Positions 15,680-25,092 are shown, numbered from the stretch's first letter. The stretch is 34,345 bases of DNA from Dehalococcoidia bacterium (GCA_009693005.1 SHYC01000003.1:1-34345), one strand, 5' to 3'. Notes: a model not told the origin generated them from the letters alone. A program made the numbers and translations.

Positions 15680-17716
15680 TCAGTCCCTGAGGTGGTATGG
15701 TACATCTATTACCACTATGCCGGGATGAAACAGAAGAGCGGCCTTGAGACGCAAGGCCGTCTGGTTGTGGATCAGGTGCTCCCACCAGCGCCGCGGCACA
15801 TATTCAGGCAGGATGACCGTCACCGTATCGCTTGGATGCGTGTCTCGCACCGCGTCGATATAGGCTATAAGCGGATTGGTTAGGGACCGGAAGGGTGACT
15901 CGATGATGACTAGAGGCGCCTGCATCCCGAACTCCTGCCAGGACCTGCGGAACTTATCCGCTCTCTCCTCATCCTCAGCAACGTGGACCGCTATTATCTG
16001 CTCCAGAGCCGCGATGGCCTGAGCGTAGGCCAGCGCCTGCCTGGCTGGTAAGCCCAGATTAGCAATAGGAACAACCACCCTGAGGTGGATAGAACGCGGG
16101 TCCAAAGGTGTTTCAGGAGTGCTGGCCTCCGCTAAATGCAAGTAATGCCGGTGTATGGCCCACATTACACCAACGAGGATTGGTATGAGCACCATTACCA
16201 TCCAGGCCCCCAGGGCAAACTTAGAGACGCCTATTACAATGGCTACGCCTCCTGTGGCTGCAGCCCCAACACCGTTTACCGCAAGTCTTGCAACCCAGCT
16301 TCGTTCCTCTCTCCGCCGCAGCCACCAGCGCCTTACCAGCCCTGTTTGGCTCAAAGTAAAGGCAATGAACACACCTACGGTATAGAGTGGGATAAGGTTG
16401 GTGACGCTGCCTTCGTAGACCCAGACCAACAAAGCTGCTGTAAGGGACAAGACTATGATGCCGCTGGTGAAAGCCAGACGGTCACCCCTGAACATGAACT
16501 GGCGGGGTAGATACCGGTCCTGGGCTAAGATAGAGGCCAGACGTGGGAAGCCGTTAAAGGCGGTGTTACCCGCTAACACCAGCAGCAGCGCAGTTGAGAA
16601 TTGCAAGAGGTAGTAGAACCAGTTCTGCCCTGTAAAGGCCCGTGCTATCTGGCTCAGCACCGTCTCCACTTCATGAGGGTCTGGCACTACACCAACCCGG
16701 CCTGCCAGAAAGCTTAGTCCGGCGAATATGGTGGCGAATAAAGCTCCCATTATGATCAAAGTCGTCTGAGCGTTACGCACCTCGGGCTGCTGAAAAGAAG
16801 GTACACCATTTGATACCGCTTCTACTCCCGTTAATGCGACCGAACCTGAGGCAAAAGCGCGGAACACTAGCAGCAGAGTCAGTGGCGCAGCGGTATGGGC
16901 GGTAGTCCATTCTTGTGGCGCCTGATACTCTGGCGCATCGCCAGTCAAAAGTCGATACATTCCGAAAGCCACCAGGCTAAGCACACTCAGAAGATACACA
17001 TAAGTAGGCGCCATAAATACCTTACCCGACTCCCGAACACCTCGCAGGTTCACGATGGTCATGAGCGCAATGACTATTACGGCAAAGAGCACCCGTCGGT
17101 CGTGCAGCCCCGGAAAGGCAGAGGTCAGAGCAGCTATTCCCGCCGACACAGATACCGCAACGGTAAGAACATAGTCAGTGAGCAGGGCAGCAGCAGCGAC
17201 CAGCCCAGCTATCGGCCCCAAATTCTCATAGGCCACTATGTAGCTGCCACCACCTCCAGGATACGTAGCAATAACAACACGATCACTTAACACAACTATA
17301 GCAAGTATCAGTATGATGGCCAGGGTAATAGGAACGGTGAGCGTAAGCGCGGAGACGCTAGCCATTATGAGAACACGCATTATCTCTTCGGTCGCGTAGG
17401 CGGACGAGGATATGTTGTCTGAGGCGAAGAGAGATAGTCCCCGCGGGATGCCTACGCGCTCTGACAACTCGGCAGCGCTGGGAAGAGGAGTTCCGAAAAT
17501 CGTTCGCCCAAGGTTAGACAATATACGGCCCGAATAACCTTTCGGCGCAGGGGGGCGTGGAACGATCAGTCCGGGTCGGACGGTGCGGAAAGATTGTTGG
17601 CGGGCTATACGTATAACTTGATCACCAGGCTTGGCGCCGCGTATTACCTCTTTCCACTCAAGGCCGGAGTCTGAGGGCGTATTTGGCGGGTCATTATCGG
17701 AGCCTGGTAACACCAT
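15680..17716 (-). CDS. APC superfamily permease, KimA-like
   Basis: 678 residues. About 12 membrane helices occupy roughly residues 115-530. FASDNISSSAYATEEI (98-113) and YPGGGGSYIVAYENLG are the unwound-helix motifs of APC transporters and match the KimA/YdaO-type potassium:proton symporters. A cytoplasmic C-terminal region of about 130 residues (from LDPRSIHLRVVVPIANLGLP) resembles the universal-stress-like domain found in such transporters, which in KimA relates to c-di-AMP control. The first 65 residues are hydrophilic, with no counterpart I know. It could be an amino-acid permease instead. The start has no clear ribosome-binding site; the MBL gene ends 91 bases upstream. Confidence 0.8.
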   Translation of the reverse strand: MVLPGSDNDPPNTPSDSGLEWKEVIRGAKPGDQVIRIARQQSFRTVRPGLIVPRPPAPKGYSGRILSNLGRTIFGTPLPSAAELSERVGIPRGLSLFASDNISSSAYATEEIMRVLIMASVSALTLTVPITLAIILILAIVVLSDRVVIATYPGGGGSYIVAYENLGPIAGLVAAAALLTDYVLTVAVSVSAGIAALTSAFPGLHDRRVLFAVIVIALMTIVNLRGVRESGKVFMAPTYVYLLSVLSLVAFGMYRLLTGDAPEYQAPQEWTTAHTAAPLTLLLVFRAFASGSVALTGVEAVSNGVPSFQQPEVRNAQTTLIIMGALFATIFAGLSFLAGRVGVVPDPHEVETVLSQIARAFTGQNWFYYLLQFSTALLLVLAGNTAFNGFPRLASILAQDRYLPRQFMFRGDRLAFTSGIIVLSLTAALLVWVYEGSVTNLIPLYTVGVFIAFTLSQTGLVRRWWLRRREERSWVARLAVNGVGAAATGGVAIVIGVSKFALGAWMVMVLIPILVGVMWAIHRHYLHLAEASTPETPLDPRSIHLRVVVPIANLGLPARQALAYAQAIAALEQIIAVHVAEDEERADKFRRSWQEFGMQAPLVIIESPFRSLTNPLIAYIDAVRDTHPSDTVTVILPEYVPRRWWEHLIHNQTALRLKAALLFHPGIVVIDVPYHLRD

Positions 17717-17807
17717 GTAATGAACTCTTATTCCTGCTTTGTGGGGGCCAGCCTTAAAATCTTTTCGAAAGATTTTGTCGTATCTAATAAGACAACGAAT
17801 AAGGCAA

Positions 17808-18467
17808 TTATATACTCAACCCTAGAAACAGCTCTGCGCCAGGCAGAAAGAAAGGGTTGTACTGTTTCTCCTCACCAACCGTCGTGGGCGGGCCATGGCC
17901 AGGGTATATTACCGTATGGTCCGGCAGCGAGAAAATCTTATTCTTGACGGAGGTTATCAACGACCGTCCCGAGCCTCCCTGCCCCTCAAACCTTCCAATG
18001 GAGTTCTGGAAAAGCGTGTCCCCCGTAAATACTCCACCGTCCACGTACAGGCAGGTACTGCCGGGCGTGTGCCCTGGGGTATGCAGCACCCTTACCTCAA
18101 TAGTCCCTACCATAATAGTGGAACCATCCTGGAAGTACTCATCAGGCTCCGGCGAAGGGGTCGCCCTGGCTCCGTAGCTGCTGTGAGCAAGCCTGGCGAA
18201 CAAAGGAACATCATCCGGATGGATCACGAGCTTGGCGCCGGTGTTCTCTCTAATATAAGCATTATTGAATATATGGTCTGAGTGACCGTGAGTATTGAAA
18301 ATATACTCCAGCTTTAGTTGACGCCGCTGTATGAAGTCAAAGAGAGAATGGCTTTGCATGGTGGGGTCAACCAGCGCAGCCTTTCCGGAGACGAGGTCGG
18401 CGATTATGAAAACGCCATTATCCGTCGGGCCAACGCCATAGAAGGGATAGATAGTTGGCTCAGGCAC
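17808..18467 (-). CDS. Metallo-beta-lactamase fold hydrolase (glyoxalase II-like)
   Basis: 219 residues from a GTG start. The zinc motif THGHSDH (residues 59-65: His60, His62, Asp64, His65) is followed by HTPGHTPGS (His133), FTGDTLF (Asp150) and YPGHGPPT (His191), the complete di-metal ligand set of glyoxalase II-like enzymes. Typical activities are thioester hydrolysis or sulfur-compound oxidation; the exact one is not evident. The start overlaps the end of the upstream nucleotidyltransferase gene by 8 bases, so it belongs to the CoxM-CoxS-MobA-like operon. Confidence 0.88.
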   Translation of the reverse strand: MPEPTIYPFYGVGPTDNGVFIIADLVSGKAALVDPTMQSHSLFDFIQRRQLKLEYIFNTHGHSDHIFNNAYIRENTGAKLVIHPDDVPLFARLAHSSYGARATPSPEPDEYFQDGSTIMVGTIEVRVLHTPGHTPGSTCLYVDGGVFTGDTLFQNSIGRFEGQGGSGRSLITSVKNKIFSLPDHTVIYPGHGPPTTVGEEKQYNPFFLPGAELFLGLSI

Positions 18468-19065
18468 CAGGCTGCTCCAGAAATATCTGCCTCACCCTAT
18501 CATAATCTTCCGGAGTATTCAGGTCTTCAAGGGCCAGAGGCGAGTCTACCTCCACGGTAACTATTTCATCCGAATGCCGGGTCACAACTTCGCGAATGCC
18601 CAGGTTTTCCTCGGTTACTTTCGACATCTCGTCTATCAACAGGCCGGAAAAGACAGTGGGATGCCCTCTTCGGCCGTGAAAGGTAGGAATTGTTATCAGA
18701 GCATTGGCAGACCTGTGGGTCTCCAGTATCGCTTTCACGAGGGAGCTTGGCCTTGGTTGGTCTACAGACAGAAGGATCACGGCCTCTGTTCCATCCTTAA
18801 GGACCTCAGCCCCAGCCCTTACGGAGCTGGCTCTTCCCTCTTTGTATCTGCCGTTGATAACCACCACCACGTCCAGATCGACTAAAGAGTCCTGCACCTG
18901 CTCAGCCAGGTGGCCCAAGACAGCTACAATATAATTTGCGCCGGCATCTCTTAGCTGGCGCACCTGGTACTGTACTAGAGTTTCGCCGTTCCAAGGGAGA
19001 AGAGGCTTAGGTGACCCCATCCTCGTGGATTCGCCGGCAGCCAATAAGAGAGCGGCAATGGACAC
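18460..19065 (-). CDS. MobA-like nucleotidyltransferase (molybdenum cofactor cytidylyltransferase type)
   Basis: 201 residues from a GTG start with AAGGAG upstream. The N-terminal nucleotide-binding loop LLLAAGESTRMGSPKPLLPW is characteristic of MobA/MocA/CoxC-type proteins; SVDQPRPSS carries the metal-binding Asp and GRRGHPTVFSG is the typical later motif. MocA-type enzymes attach CMP to molybdopterin for xanthine oxidase-family hydroxylases. The neighbouring CoxS and CoxM genes, subunits of that family, support this reading over a sugar or MobA guanylyl role. Confidence 0.85.
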   Translation of the reverse strand: MSIAALLLAAGESTRMGSPKPLLPWNGETLVQYQVRQLRDAGANYIVAVLGHLAEQVQDSLVDLDVVVVINGRYKEGRASSVRAGAEVLKDGTEAVILLSVDQPRPSSLVKAILETHRSANALITIPTFHGRRGHPTVFSGLLIDEMSKVTEENLGIREVVTRHSDEIVTVEVDSPLALEDLNTPEDYDRVRQIFLEQPGA

Positions 19066-19209
19066 GTTCTGGAAAACTCCTTTTGGCGTGCAGCATTCAG
19101 ACCCTGAAACTACATACTCTGTTATCCGTAGGAGCGCATAGATATGCGCCCCTACATTTCCGGCAATCTCGGCCCTCTAGCATATGGACGCGCGATCTTT
19201 TATGGGTGG
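19066..19209. other. Gap between CoxS-like and MobA-like genes
   Basis: 144 bases. The place where a large molybdenum-binding subunit might be expected is too short to hold one, and no remnant was recognised. Confidence 0.4.
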
Positions 19210-19677
19210 TTACATCCGGGAAGAAGCTGCCTGAATAGCCTCTACGATCTTGGTGTATCCGGTACAGCGGCACAGGTTGCCCGCTATGCCGTATCTGATC
19301 TCTGCCTCCGTGGGATGGGGATTTCTGTCAAGAAGGGCCACTGACGAGACGATCATACCGGGTATACAGAAGCCGCACTGGAGAGCTCCGAACTCAACAA
19401 ATGCCGCTTGCACCGGATGCAATACGCCGTTCTTTGCTATACCTTCTACTGTCGTGATATCTCTGTTCTCAGCCTCACCTACCAGCACCAGGCAGGTGGT
19501 AACGGGAGCGCCATCCAGCAGCATTGTACAAGCTCCACAGTCTCCGGTGCCGCAACCCTCTTTAGAGCCGGTAAGACCCAGGTCTTCTCTAACCACATCC
19601 AGTAAGGGCCGGTTGGGCTCGGTATATACCTCGTACTCGCTGCCGTTTACCTTTAGCTTAAAACTCTGCTTTGCCAT
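19210..19677 (-). CDS. 2Fe-2S subunit of a molybdenum hydroxylase (CoxS-like)
   Basis: 155 residues. The plant-type ferredoxin cluster is bound by Cys42, Cys47, Cys50 (GCGTGDCGAC) and Cys62; the C-terminal second cluster by Cys101 and Cys104 (QCGFCIPGM) and Cys136 and Cys138 (NLCRCTGY). This is the full ligand set of the small subunit of CO dehydrogenase/xanthine dehydrogenase-family enzymes, which passes electrons from the molybdenum centre to FAD. A GAGGTGG ribosome-binding site precedes the ATG, 29 bases after the FAD-subunit gene. The substrate of the enzyme cannot be inferred without the large subunit. Confidence 0.93.
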   Translation of the reverse strand: MAKQSFKLKVNGSEYEVYTEPNRPLLDVVREDLGLTGSKEGCGTGDCGACTMLLDGAPVTTCLVLVGEAENRDITTVEGIAKNGVLHPVQAAFVEFGALQCGFCIPGMIVSSVALLDRNPHPTEAEIRYGIAGNLCRCTGYTKIVEAIQAASSRM

Positions 19678-19706
19678 CTTATGTCCACCTCAAGAATATT
19701 TCATAA

Positions 19707-20588
19707 CTACCTGGTAGTTCTGACTCCGATTGCATCCACGGCCTGCCTCAGACATCTAATAGCCAGGACTTTCACAAGCACGTGGCGAAACTCTGCAGAG
19801 CCGCGCATGTCTGTAATCGGACGGGCCTCGCCAGAGGCGATCTGCCCCGCTTGCTCATATACCGCTTCGGAGGGTTGTTTGCCAACCAGGTACTCCTCGG
19901 TCTTTGTAGCTCTCAGAGGCACCGGCGCTACAGAGGCGAGACATACCCGAGCGTGGCTTATCGTGTTATTGCTGTCTAACCCCAAGTACACGCCAACCCC
20001 TGCAATGGCTATATCCAGCTCCTTGCGTGGGCAGTGTCTAATGTATACACCGGCGCTGTTTTGCGTAGGGGTTGGGACCCTAACTTCGGTAAGTATCTCA
20101 TCCGGCTTTAGCGCCGTCCTGCCAGGTCCCTCAAACACCTGCCACATTGGCATGGTCCTGGAACCACCTGGACCAACGATACCAACTTCAGAATCCATTA
20201 CTATGAAAGCCGGTACGGCATCTGCGGAAGGGGCCGCATTACAGACGTTTCCACCTACAGTAGCCAGGTTCATGGTCTGTAAAGAGCCTATTAGCTCGGC
20301 ACCCTGGGCCAGAACATTGAAGCGCTCATTAATTAGAGGGTGTTCTGCAACTTGCGCCATGAGGGTACCTGCCCCAATCTTTAGCCCGTCTCCATTATCG
20401 AAAGATATGCCCCGCAGCTCTTTGACAAGAGAAAGGCTTACTATATATTTTGGGTGACGTCCCCTCTCTTTCATCTGCGGTATCAGATCCGTACCGCCTG
20501 CTAAGATTTTCCCACCTTCCCCTTTTTCTCGGAGTAGAGCCACAGCCTCCGCCACACTGGTAGGCCTGTAGTATTCAAACCTGTACAT
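19707..20588 (-). CDS. FAD-binding medium subunit of a molybdenum hydroxylase (CoxM-like)
   Basis: 293 residues, the usual size. ILAGGTDLIP (residues 28-37) is the first FAD-binding motif, and TVGGNVCNAAPSADAVP is the second. The C-terminal part (LDIAIAGVGVYL onward) is the CO_deh_flav_C domain. A strong AAGGAGG lies before the ATG. It leads an apparent operon: FAD subunit, 2Fe-2S subunit, MobA-like, MBL hydrolase. The large CoxL-type subunit is missing on both sides. Confidence 0.93.
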   Translation of the reverse strand: MYRFEYYRPTSVAEAVALLREKGEGGKILAGGTDLIPQMKERGRHPKYIVSLSLVKELRGISFDNGDGLKIGAGTLMAQVAEHPLINERFNVLAQGAELIGSLQTMNLATVGGNVCNAAPSADAVPAFIVMDSEVGIVGPGGSRTMPMWQVFEGPGRTALKPDEILTEVRVPTPTQNSAGVYIRHCPRKELDIAIAGVGVYLGLDSNNTISHARVCLASVAPVPLRATKTEEYLVGKQPSEAVYEQAGQIASGEARPITDMRGSAEFRHVLVKVLAIRCLRQAVDAIGVRTTR

Positions 20589-20966
20589 CCTTCCTCCTTG
20601 CTAATCTTTTATTACGCCGTTCGGCACACTCAGGATATGCTTGCGATAGAAGATGGCTCTCATCGCGATTTTAGTAGAATCATTTTAGCCGGAATATGCA
20701 AACCCCAAATACTTGAGTAGCATCCGAAAGTCTAAAATATTCTACATCATAGTTTACCTACATACAACACGAAATATGCCTCCGATGAGACAGGTACTCC
20801 CGCTACCGTTCACCCTCCCAATTGGGATCCTGAACAATTATGCTATACTTGTTATACCGAGCCCTGTTAATAAGACTGTCTTGGCCCTCAAATTTCACTC
20901 GTCGGAAAATGCACGAACCAGCGCGTGTTAATCCACCCGACAAGCCCAGGAGACTCCTGCCCAAAT
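20589..20966. other. Divergent intergenic region between coxM-like and recJ
   Basis: 378 bases, AT-rich, with no convincing gene. It should carry promoters in both directions; the recJ one is annotated separately. Confidence 0.5.
20822..20849 (+). promoter_or_regulatory. Putative recJ promoter
   Basis: TTGGGA (20822-20827) and TATACT (20844-20849) with a 16-base spacer, about 115 bases before the chosen ATG. The -10 matches consensus in 5 of 6 positions; the -35 in 4 of 6. Confidence 0.4.
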
Positions 20967-22724
20967 ATGAGAAAACCGGCTGTATGGAAGATAAACTCGC
21001 CTATTTCCCATGGTGATTATCGCGCTCTTAGAGACTACCCTCTGCTTCTGTCTCAGCTTCTATATAATCGAAACATTAGAACCGCCACCGCAGCCGAAGA
21101 TTTTATTCTGCCGGAGCATGCCTCTTTTGAAGACCCGCTTCTGATGCCCGATATGCCCCAGGCTATTGCGCGCATAAAGAAAGCCATAGCAGACCGTGAG
21201 AAGATAGCCATATACGGAGACTACGACGCCGATGGCATCACGGCGACCGCGATACTGGTATCGACCATCACTGCCTTTGGCGGCAAAGTTGAGCCGTATA
21301 TACCACACCGTGACTCCGAAGGTTACGGAGTCAATAAAGATGCGATGACGGTCCTCAGAAATAATGGTGTGGGCCTGGTGATAACCGTGGACTGCGGCAC
21401 GACCGCTTTTCAAGAGATCAGCTACGCCCGCGATATTGGCCTCGACGTGATCGTCACCGACCATCACGCCCTGACTGGTGAACTGCCGCCGGCGTCTGCG
21501 ATCATAAACCTGCGTCGGGAAGACCATAGCTATCCCTTCACGGACCTCTGCGGAGCCGGGGTAGCCTTCAAGCTGGCGCAGGGACTCATAGAGGCGGCCG
21601 GCAAGGGTCCGCCTATTACCGAGGATGATTTAATCGATCTGGCAGCCATTGGGACCGTTGCAGACATGGTACCCCTGTTGGGAGAAAACCGCCGCATCGT
21701 AAAACGCGGACTTGAGCGCATGAACGATAGACCGAGGCTGGGGCTGCGGGCGCTGCTCGATGAGGCCAATATCAGTCCGGGTAGTCTCGATGCCGGCAGT
21801 ATCGGCTTTGTTATTGCGCCCAGGCTGAATGCGATGGGCAGGCTGGACCATGCCATACATAGTTTTAAGCTTTTGACCACAGCGTCCATGGCAGAGGCGC
21901 AGCACCTGGCTCACATGCTCCAGGAGTTTAACCAGGAAAGACAGAATATTACCAGACAGGTGCTGGAAAGGGCCTCGGCTCAGGCCAAAGCCAACTATGA
22001 TGAGTCAGCGCCAATAATTATAGCGGCAGGAGAGGACTTTAACGCCGGGGTGGTGGGACTCGTGGCTACGAGGCTGGTGGAGGAATGGTATCGTCCCGCA
22101 ATCGTTTTGGAGCAAGGTGAAGAAGAGAGCCGGGGTAGCTGCCGCAGCATACCGGAAGTCAATATTGTGGGGGTTCTCAAACAGTGCGAAGACCTTTTTG
22201 AACGATTCGGCGGACATGCTCAGGCCGCCGGCTTTACTATTAAGACCAACAGGCTTCCGGAATTGAGCAGACGCCTTACGGATATCCTCTCCGCGCAGTT
22301 GGAGAACATTCGGCTTGAGCCTTCTCTTAGGATAGATGCGCCGTTGCCGTTGACAGCCATACCCGGAGACGTATTTCAGCAGATCGAGCGATTGAACCCC
22401 GTCGGCCAGGGAAACCCTCAGCCGCTTTTCATGGCGAGCAGGCTGTCTCTCGCAGAACTACGGACTTTCGGCAAAAATTCCAGCCACCTCAATCTGAAGC
22501 TGCTGGACAATGGATCGGTCTGGTCGGCCGTTGCGTTTGGAATGGGAGATAGAGCGGCAGAACTTAAAGGTCTAATGTCTGCCCGCACCCCGATAGACAT
22601 TGCCTATCGCCTGGAGATCGACGCCTGGACGGGCAGCGGCAAATTGCCTGCTGCAGAAGGCGCTCAACCTTTGCTGCGCTTGAATGTCAGAGACCTACGC
22701 CCCTTTTCGTTCAATAGAGCGTAA
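20967..22724 (+). CDS. recJ: Single-stranded-DNA-specific exonuclease RecJ
   Basis: 585 residues from this ATG (MRKPAVWKI, a usual RecJ beginning); a GTG at 20925 would add 14 residues that look unrelated. The DHH phosphoesterase motifs are present: DYDADGITATAIL (residues 85-97), VDCGTT (141-146) and VTDHHA (163-168). The DHHA1 domain has FGGHAQAAGFTI, and the C-terminal OB-like part ends near LRLNVRDLRPF. RecJ degrades single-stranded DNA 5' to 3' in recombination and mismatch repair. An AGGAG at 20948-20952 lies 14 bases before the ATG, longer than usual. Confidence 0.93.
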   Translation: MRKPAVWKINSPISHGDYRALRDYPLLLSQLLYNRNIRTATAAEDFILPEHASFEDPLLMPDMPQAIARIKKAIADREKIAIYGDYDADGITATAILVSTITAFGGKVEPYIPHRDSEGYGVNKDAMTVLRNNGVGLVITVDCGTTAFQEISYARDIGLDVIVTDHHALTGELPPASAIINLRREDHSYPFTDLCGAGVAFKLAQGLIEAAGKGPPITEDDLIDLAAIGTVADMVPLLGENRRIVKRGLERMNDRPRLGLRALLDEANISPGSLDAGSIGFVIAPRLNAMGRLDHAIHSFKLLTTASMAEAQHLAHMLQEFNQERQNITRQVLERASAQAKANYDESAPIIIAAGEDFNAGVVGLVATRLVEEWYRPAIVLEQGEEESRGSCRSIPEVNIVGVLKQCEDLFERFGGHAQAAGFTIKTNRLPELSRRLTDILSAQLENIRLEPSLRIDAPLPLTAIPGDVFQQIERLNPVGQGNPQPLFMASRLSLAELRTFGKNSSHLNLKLLDNGSVWSAVAFGMGDRAAELKGLMSARTPIDIAYRLEIDAWTGSGKLPAAEGAQPLLRLNVRDLRPFSFNRA

Positions 22725-22916
22725 AATACCGGCCGCGTACCTGGGACGCTATTCTGAAAACAGATGACCCGGCATTAGGATAACAGTCACTAAGGTAACT
22801 GTTCACTGTTGAGGGCAAATCCGGGCAAAGGGCGTCGTGGCCGCGGGAAGTGCAGAAGGGCGGCAGCCCGTTTGCCAGGGTGTCTGAGCGGTGTCCCCTC
22901 GGAAAACTAACCTCCT

Positions 22917-22951
22917 CCCCCTTTCCAGGCCAGGAAGAAGGGGAAAGGGGG
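22917..22951 (+). repeat. 10-bp perfect inverted repeat downstream of recJ
   Basis: CCCCCTTTCC and GGAAAGGGGG around a 15-base loop. No T-run follows in either direction, so it looks more like an intergenic repeat unit than a terminator. Confidence 0.5.
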
Positions 22952-23016
22952 CGATGGTAGCGGGGCAGGGCGAGGTCGCCTCCGCGAGTCTGAACAGTCA
23001 CGAATCATGATAACTA

Positions 23017-23045
23017 TTGACACTGGTAAATACTGTTGATATATT
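23017..23045 (+). promoter_or_regulatory. Sigma-70-type promoter of lipoprotein copy 1
   Basis: TTGACA (23017-23022), a 17-base spacer, then TATATT (23040-23045): perfect -35 and 5 of 6 in the -10. The start of transcription would leave a leader of about 225 bases before the ATG. Copy 3 has a promoter of the same layout, with ATTGACA and GTTGATA at equivalent places. Confidence 0.65.
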
Positions 23046-23277
23046 GTCGTAATATCTAAAAAATGGGTCTACCGCCCTTTTCGGATACAGTACATCCTCC
23101 GGCGCGTCTGTCCCGCTGACTTCAATACCGCGGTCGGGAGATATTTGTGTGACGGCTAGGGGATCGCTCCGTCAGCCGGTGAAAATATCTATTAAATCGA
23201 ATCTCTGGAAGGTAAGTCAAGAAAATAAAAAGGGTACGGTCTGCTTAGGATTGAGACAATTATTAAAAGGAGAGTAA

Positions 23278-25014
23278 ATGTATCAGGGTATCAGGAGAAA
23301 CACGAAAGTTGTCCTCGGGTTGGTCTTGGGAGCGTCGCTGATGCTGGCAGCTTGCGGACCGGCGGCGCAGCAACAGCAGCCTGGCGCTGACACGCCTATT
23401 GAGAAGAAGCTCGAGGGCGGCACACAGGTAAAAACCGCTGAGGTGGCAAAGCAGCGCGGCGGTAAGCTGGTCATGGTTGGGACCGGTCAGTTTGGAAACC
23501 CGAACGACCCGCATCTGCCAGCCACCGCGACCGGCCGCGTATACTCGGTCCCCACTGGCAACGGGTTACTAAAAAGGGATATGTATAACAACTACTCTAT
23601 TGCCGCCGATCTGGCCAAGAGCTGGGACGTATCAGCGGATGGAAAAAACTATACTTTCAAGCTCAACGAGGGAGTAAAGTTTCACAACGTGGCTCCCGTC
23701 AACGGACGCGAATTTACCTCTGAGGATGCTAAATACACGCTTCTGAGGGTAACCGCTAACCCAACATTAATATTGGAGAAGTGGAAGCCGCGCTTCCAAC
23801 GGGCGCTAGAGTTCGGCGAGATCGAAAGTATTGATACTCCAGACAAGTACACCATGATAGTGCACCTAAAGAACGCCTACGCTCCCTTCATGGATGCGGT
23901 AGCAAACCCGGGCACGCTGGTTCTTCCGCGGGAGTTCGTGGAGAAGTTCCCTGAGAAGATCGTAATCGAGGGATCGATCGGCACCGGGCCATATATGCCC
24001 GTGGAGTACAGAAACCAGCAGATAGCCTCCTACAAGAAGAACCCGGACTACTGGAAAAAAGATTCGGCAGGCGGACAACTTCCCTATTTAGATGAACTGG
24101 AGTCTCTTTACTTCGCAGACATTCAAACAGAGATGGCTGCCTTCCGGTCAAGACAGATCGACGTTTCTTCCAGCGGCAGCTTGATCGGCAAGGGTACGGT
24201 GCAAGCGATTCAAAAGGATGACGCAAAGGTACAGGTATTTCGCACTCCTGTCGCCAGCATTACCAATTTCCGCTTCAATACGAAGTTCAAGGCGTTCCAG
24301 GACGTCAGAGTGAGACGCGCCTTTCACCTGGCAATCGACCGACACCAATTCGTTGACCTGGTTACAGAAGGACTGGGAGTGGTTTCAGGGCCTGTTACGT
24401 CACCGGTGTATCAGGATGTGGCGAATACCATGGACTGGCTGCTCCAGCAGCCCGGCTACCGAAAGGACAAGAAAGAGGACCTCGCCGAGGCCAAGCGCCT
24501 CATGAAGGATGCCGGCTATGAGATCGGATTTGAGACAGGCTTCATGTTAAGCTCCAGCACCCAATCCGGCGACTGGGCCGCGCTCCTGGCAGACCAGCTC
24601 AAGCCGCTTAACGTAGCTTTGAAAACAGACATAGTAGATTATGCCGGTCAGTGGCTGCCGCGCGCCACCGCTGGCGAGTTTGAACTCGCCTGGATGTCCC
24701 ACACCGTTGGTACAGACGTGGATAGCGTAATTGCATCGCATCTCTTGGGCGGTGCTCCGAGGAACTACGGAAAGTTCACCAGTTCCAAGCTGGACGATCT
24801 GGTTAAGAAAGAGCAGCTGGCTACTAGCAAGGAGGAACGCAAGAAGTGGGCGCAGGAGGCCGAGAAAGTTATATTTGAAGAGGCTCCAATGCTCTTCCTG
24901 TACACGAACACCAACACAATGCTGGCGCAGCCCTGGGTGCACAACGCCGCCGATGGAAACATCATCGGGTCATCAACCAACATGGTGGAGCAGGTCTGGC
25001 TGGAAAAGAGGTAG
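23278..25014 (+). CDS. Family-5 solute-binding lipoprotein, copy 1
   Basis: 578 residues, AAGGAGAG ribosome-binding site. A lipoprotein signal ends at LMLAACGPAAQQQQ (acylated Cys at about residue 26). The rest matches SBP_bac_5 (DppA/OppA/NikA type): FGNPNDPHLPATATGRVYS, LAKSWDVSADGKNYTFKL, EKWKPRFQRALEFGE, NPDYWKKDSAGGQLPYLDEL, FQDVRVRRAFHLAIDRHQF, and PRATAGEFELAWM. Such proteins capture peptides, nickel chelates, opines or sugars outside the membrane and deliver them to an ABC permease. No permease gene adjoins. It belongs to sub-type A with copies 2 and 4 (DR.Q..DL..EG.G..SGPVTS). Its N-terminal linker (PIEKKLEGGTQVKTAEVAKQ) is nearly that of copy 2. Confidence 0.93.
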   Translation: MYQGIRRNTKVVLGLVLGASLMLAACGPAAQQQQPGADTPIEKKLEGGTQVKTAEVAKQRGGKLVMVGTGQFGNPNDPHLPATATGRVYSVPTGNGLLKRDMYNNYSIAADLAKSWDVSADGKNYTFKLNEGVKFHNVAPVNGREFTSEDAKYTLLRVTANPTLILEKWKPRFQRALEFGEIESIDTPDKYTMIVHLKNAYAPFMDAVANPGTLVLPREFVEKFPEKIVIEGSIGTGPYMPVEYRNQQIASYKKNPDYWKKDSAGGQLPYLDELESLYFADIQTEMAAFRSRQIDVSSSGSLIGKGTVQAIQKDDAKVQVFRTPVASITNFRFNTKFKAFQDVRVRRAFHLAIDRHQFVDLVTEGLGVVSGPVTSPVYQDVANTMDWLLQQPGYRKDKKEDLAEAKRLMKDAGYEIGFETGFMLSSSTQSGDWAALLADQLKPLNVALKTDIVDYAGQWLPRATAGEFELAWMSHTVGTDVDSVIASHLLGGAPRNYGKFTSSKLDDLVKKEQLATSKEERKKWAQEAEKVIFEEAPMLFLYTNTNTMLAQPWVHNAADGNIIGSSTNMVEQVWLEKR

Positions 25015-25064
25015 GCATTGCAACGGCCTGCGGCTTTAGATTTCGTGAAGCGCAGGACTGCAGT

Positions 25065-25092
25065 TTGATGACTCACAAAGATTTTATATAGT
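25065..25092 (+). promoter_or_regulatory. Weak candidate promoter before copy 2
   Basis: TTGATG (25065-25070) and TATAGT (25087-25092) spaced by 16 bases in the 109-base gap after copy 1. Cotranscription with copy 1 is equally possible. Confidence 0.3.

Larger units (their letters stand above)
22725..23277. other. Long intergenic region before the lipoprotein array
   Basis: 553 bases without a gene. Contents: a 10-bp perfect inverted repeat (CCCCCTTTCC 22917-22926, GGAAAGGGGG 22942-22951), an AACAGT/ACTGTT inverted repeat (22782-22787, 22798-22803), a near-consensus promoter (23017-23045), and a leader with a small hairpin (TGACGG 23150-23155, CCGTCA 23169-23174). Confidence 0.6.

Noticed and set aside
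19681-20457. 258-codon open frame on the plus strand
   Set aside because: Opposite the CoxM-like gene, which has clear FAD motifs and a strong ribosome-binding site; the plus-strand frame has no recognisable domain.
22917-22951. Hairpin after recJ as intrinsic terminator
   Set aside because: The stem is G/C and purine-pyrimidine biased but no T-run follows on either strand, so it is listed as a repeat only.
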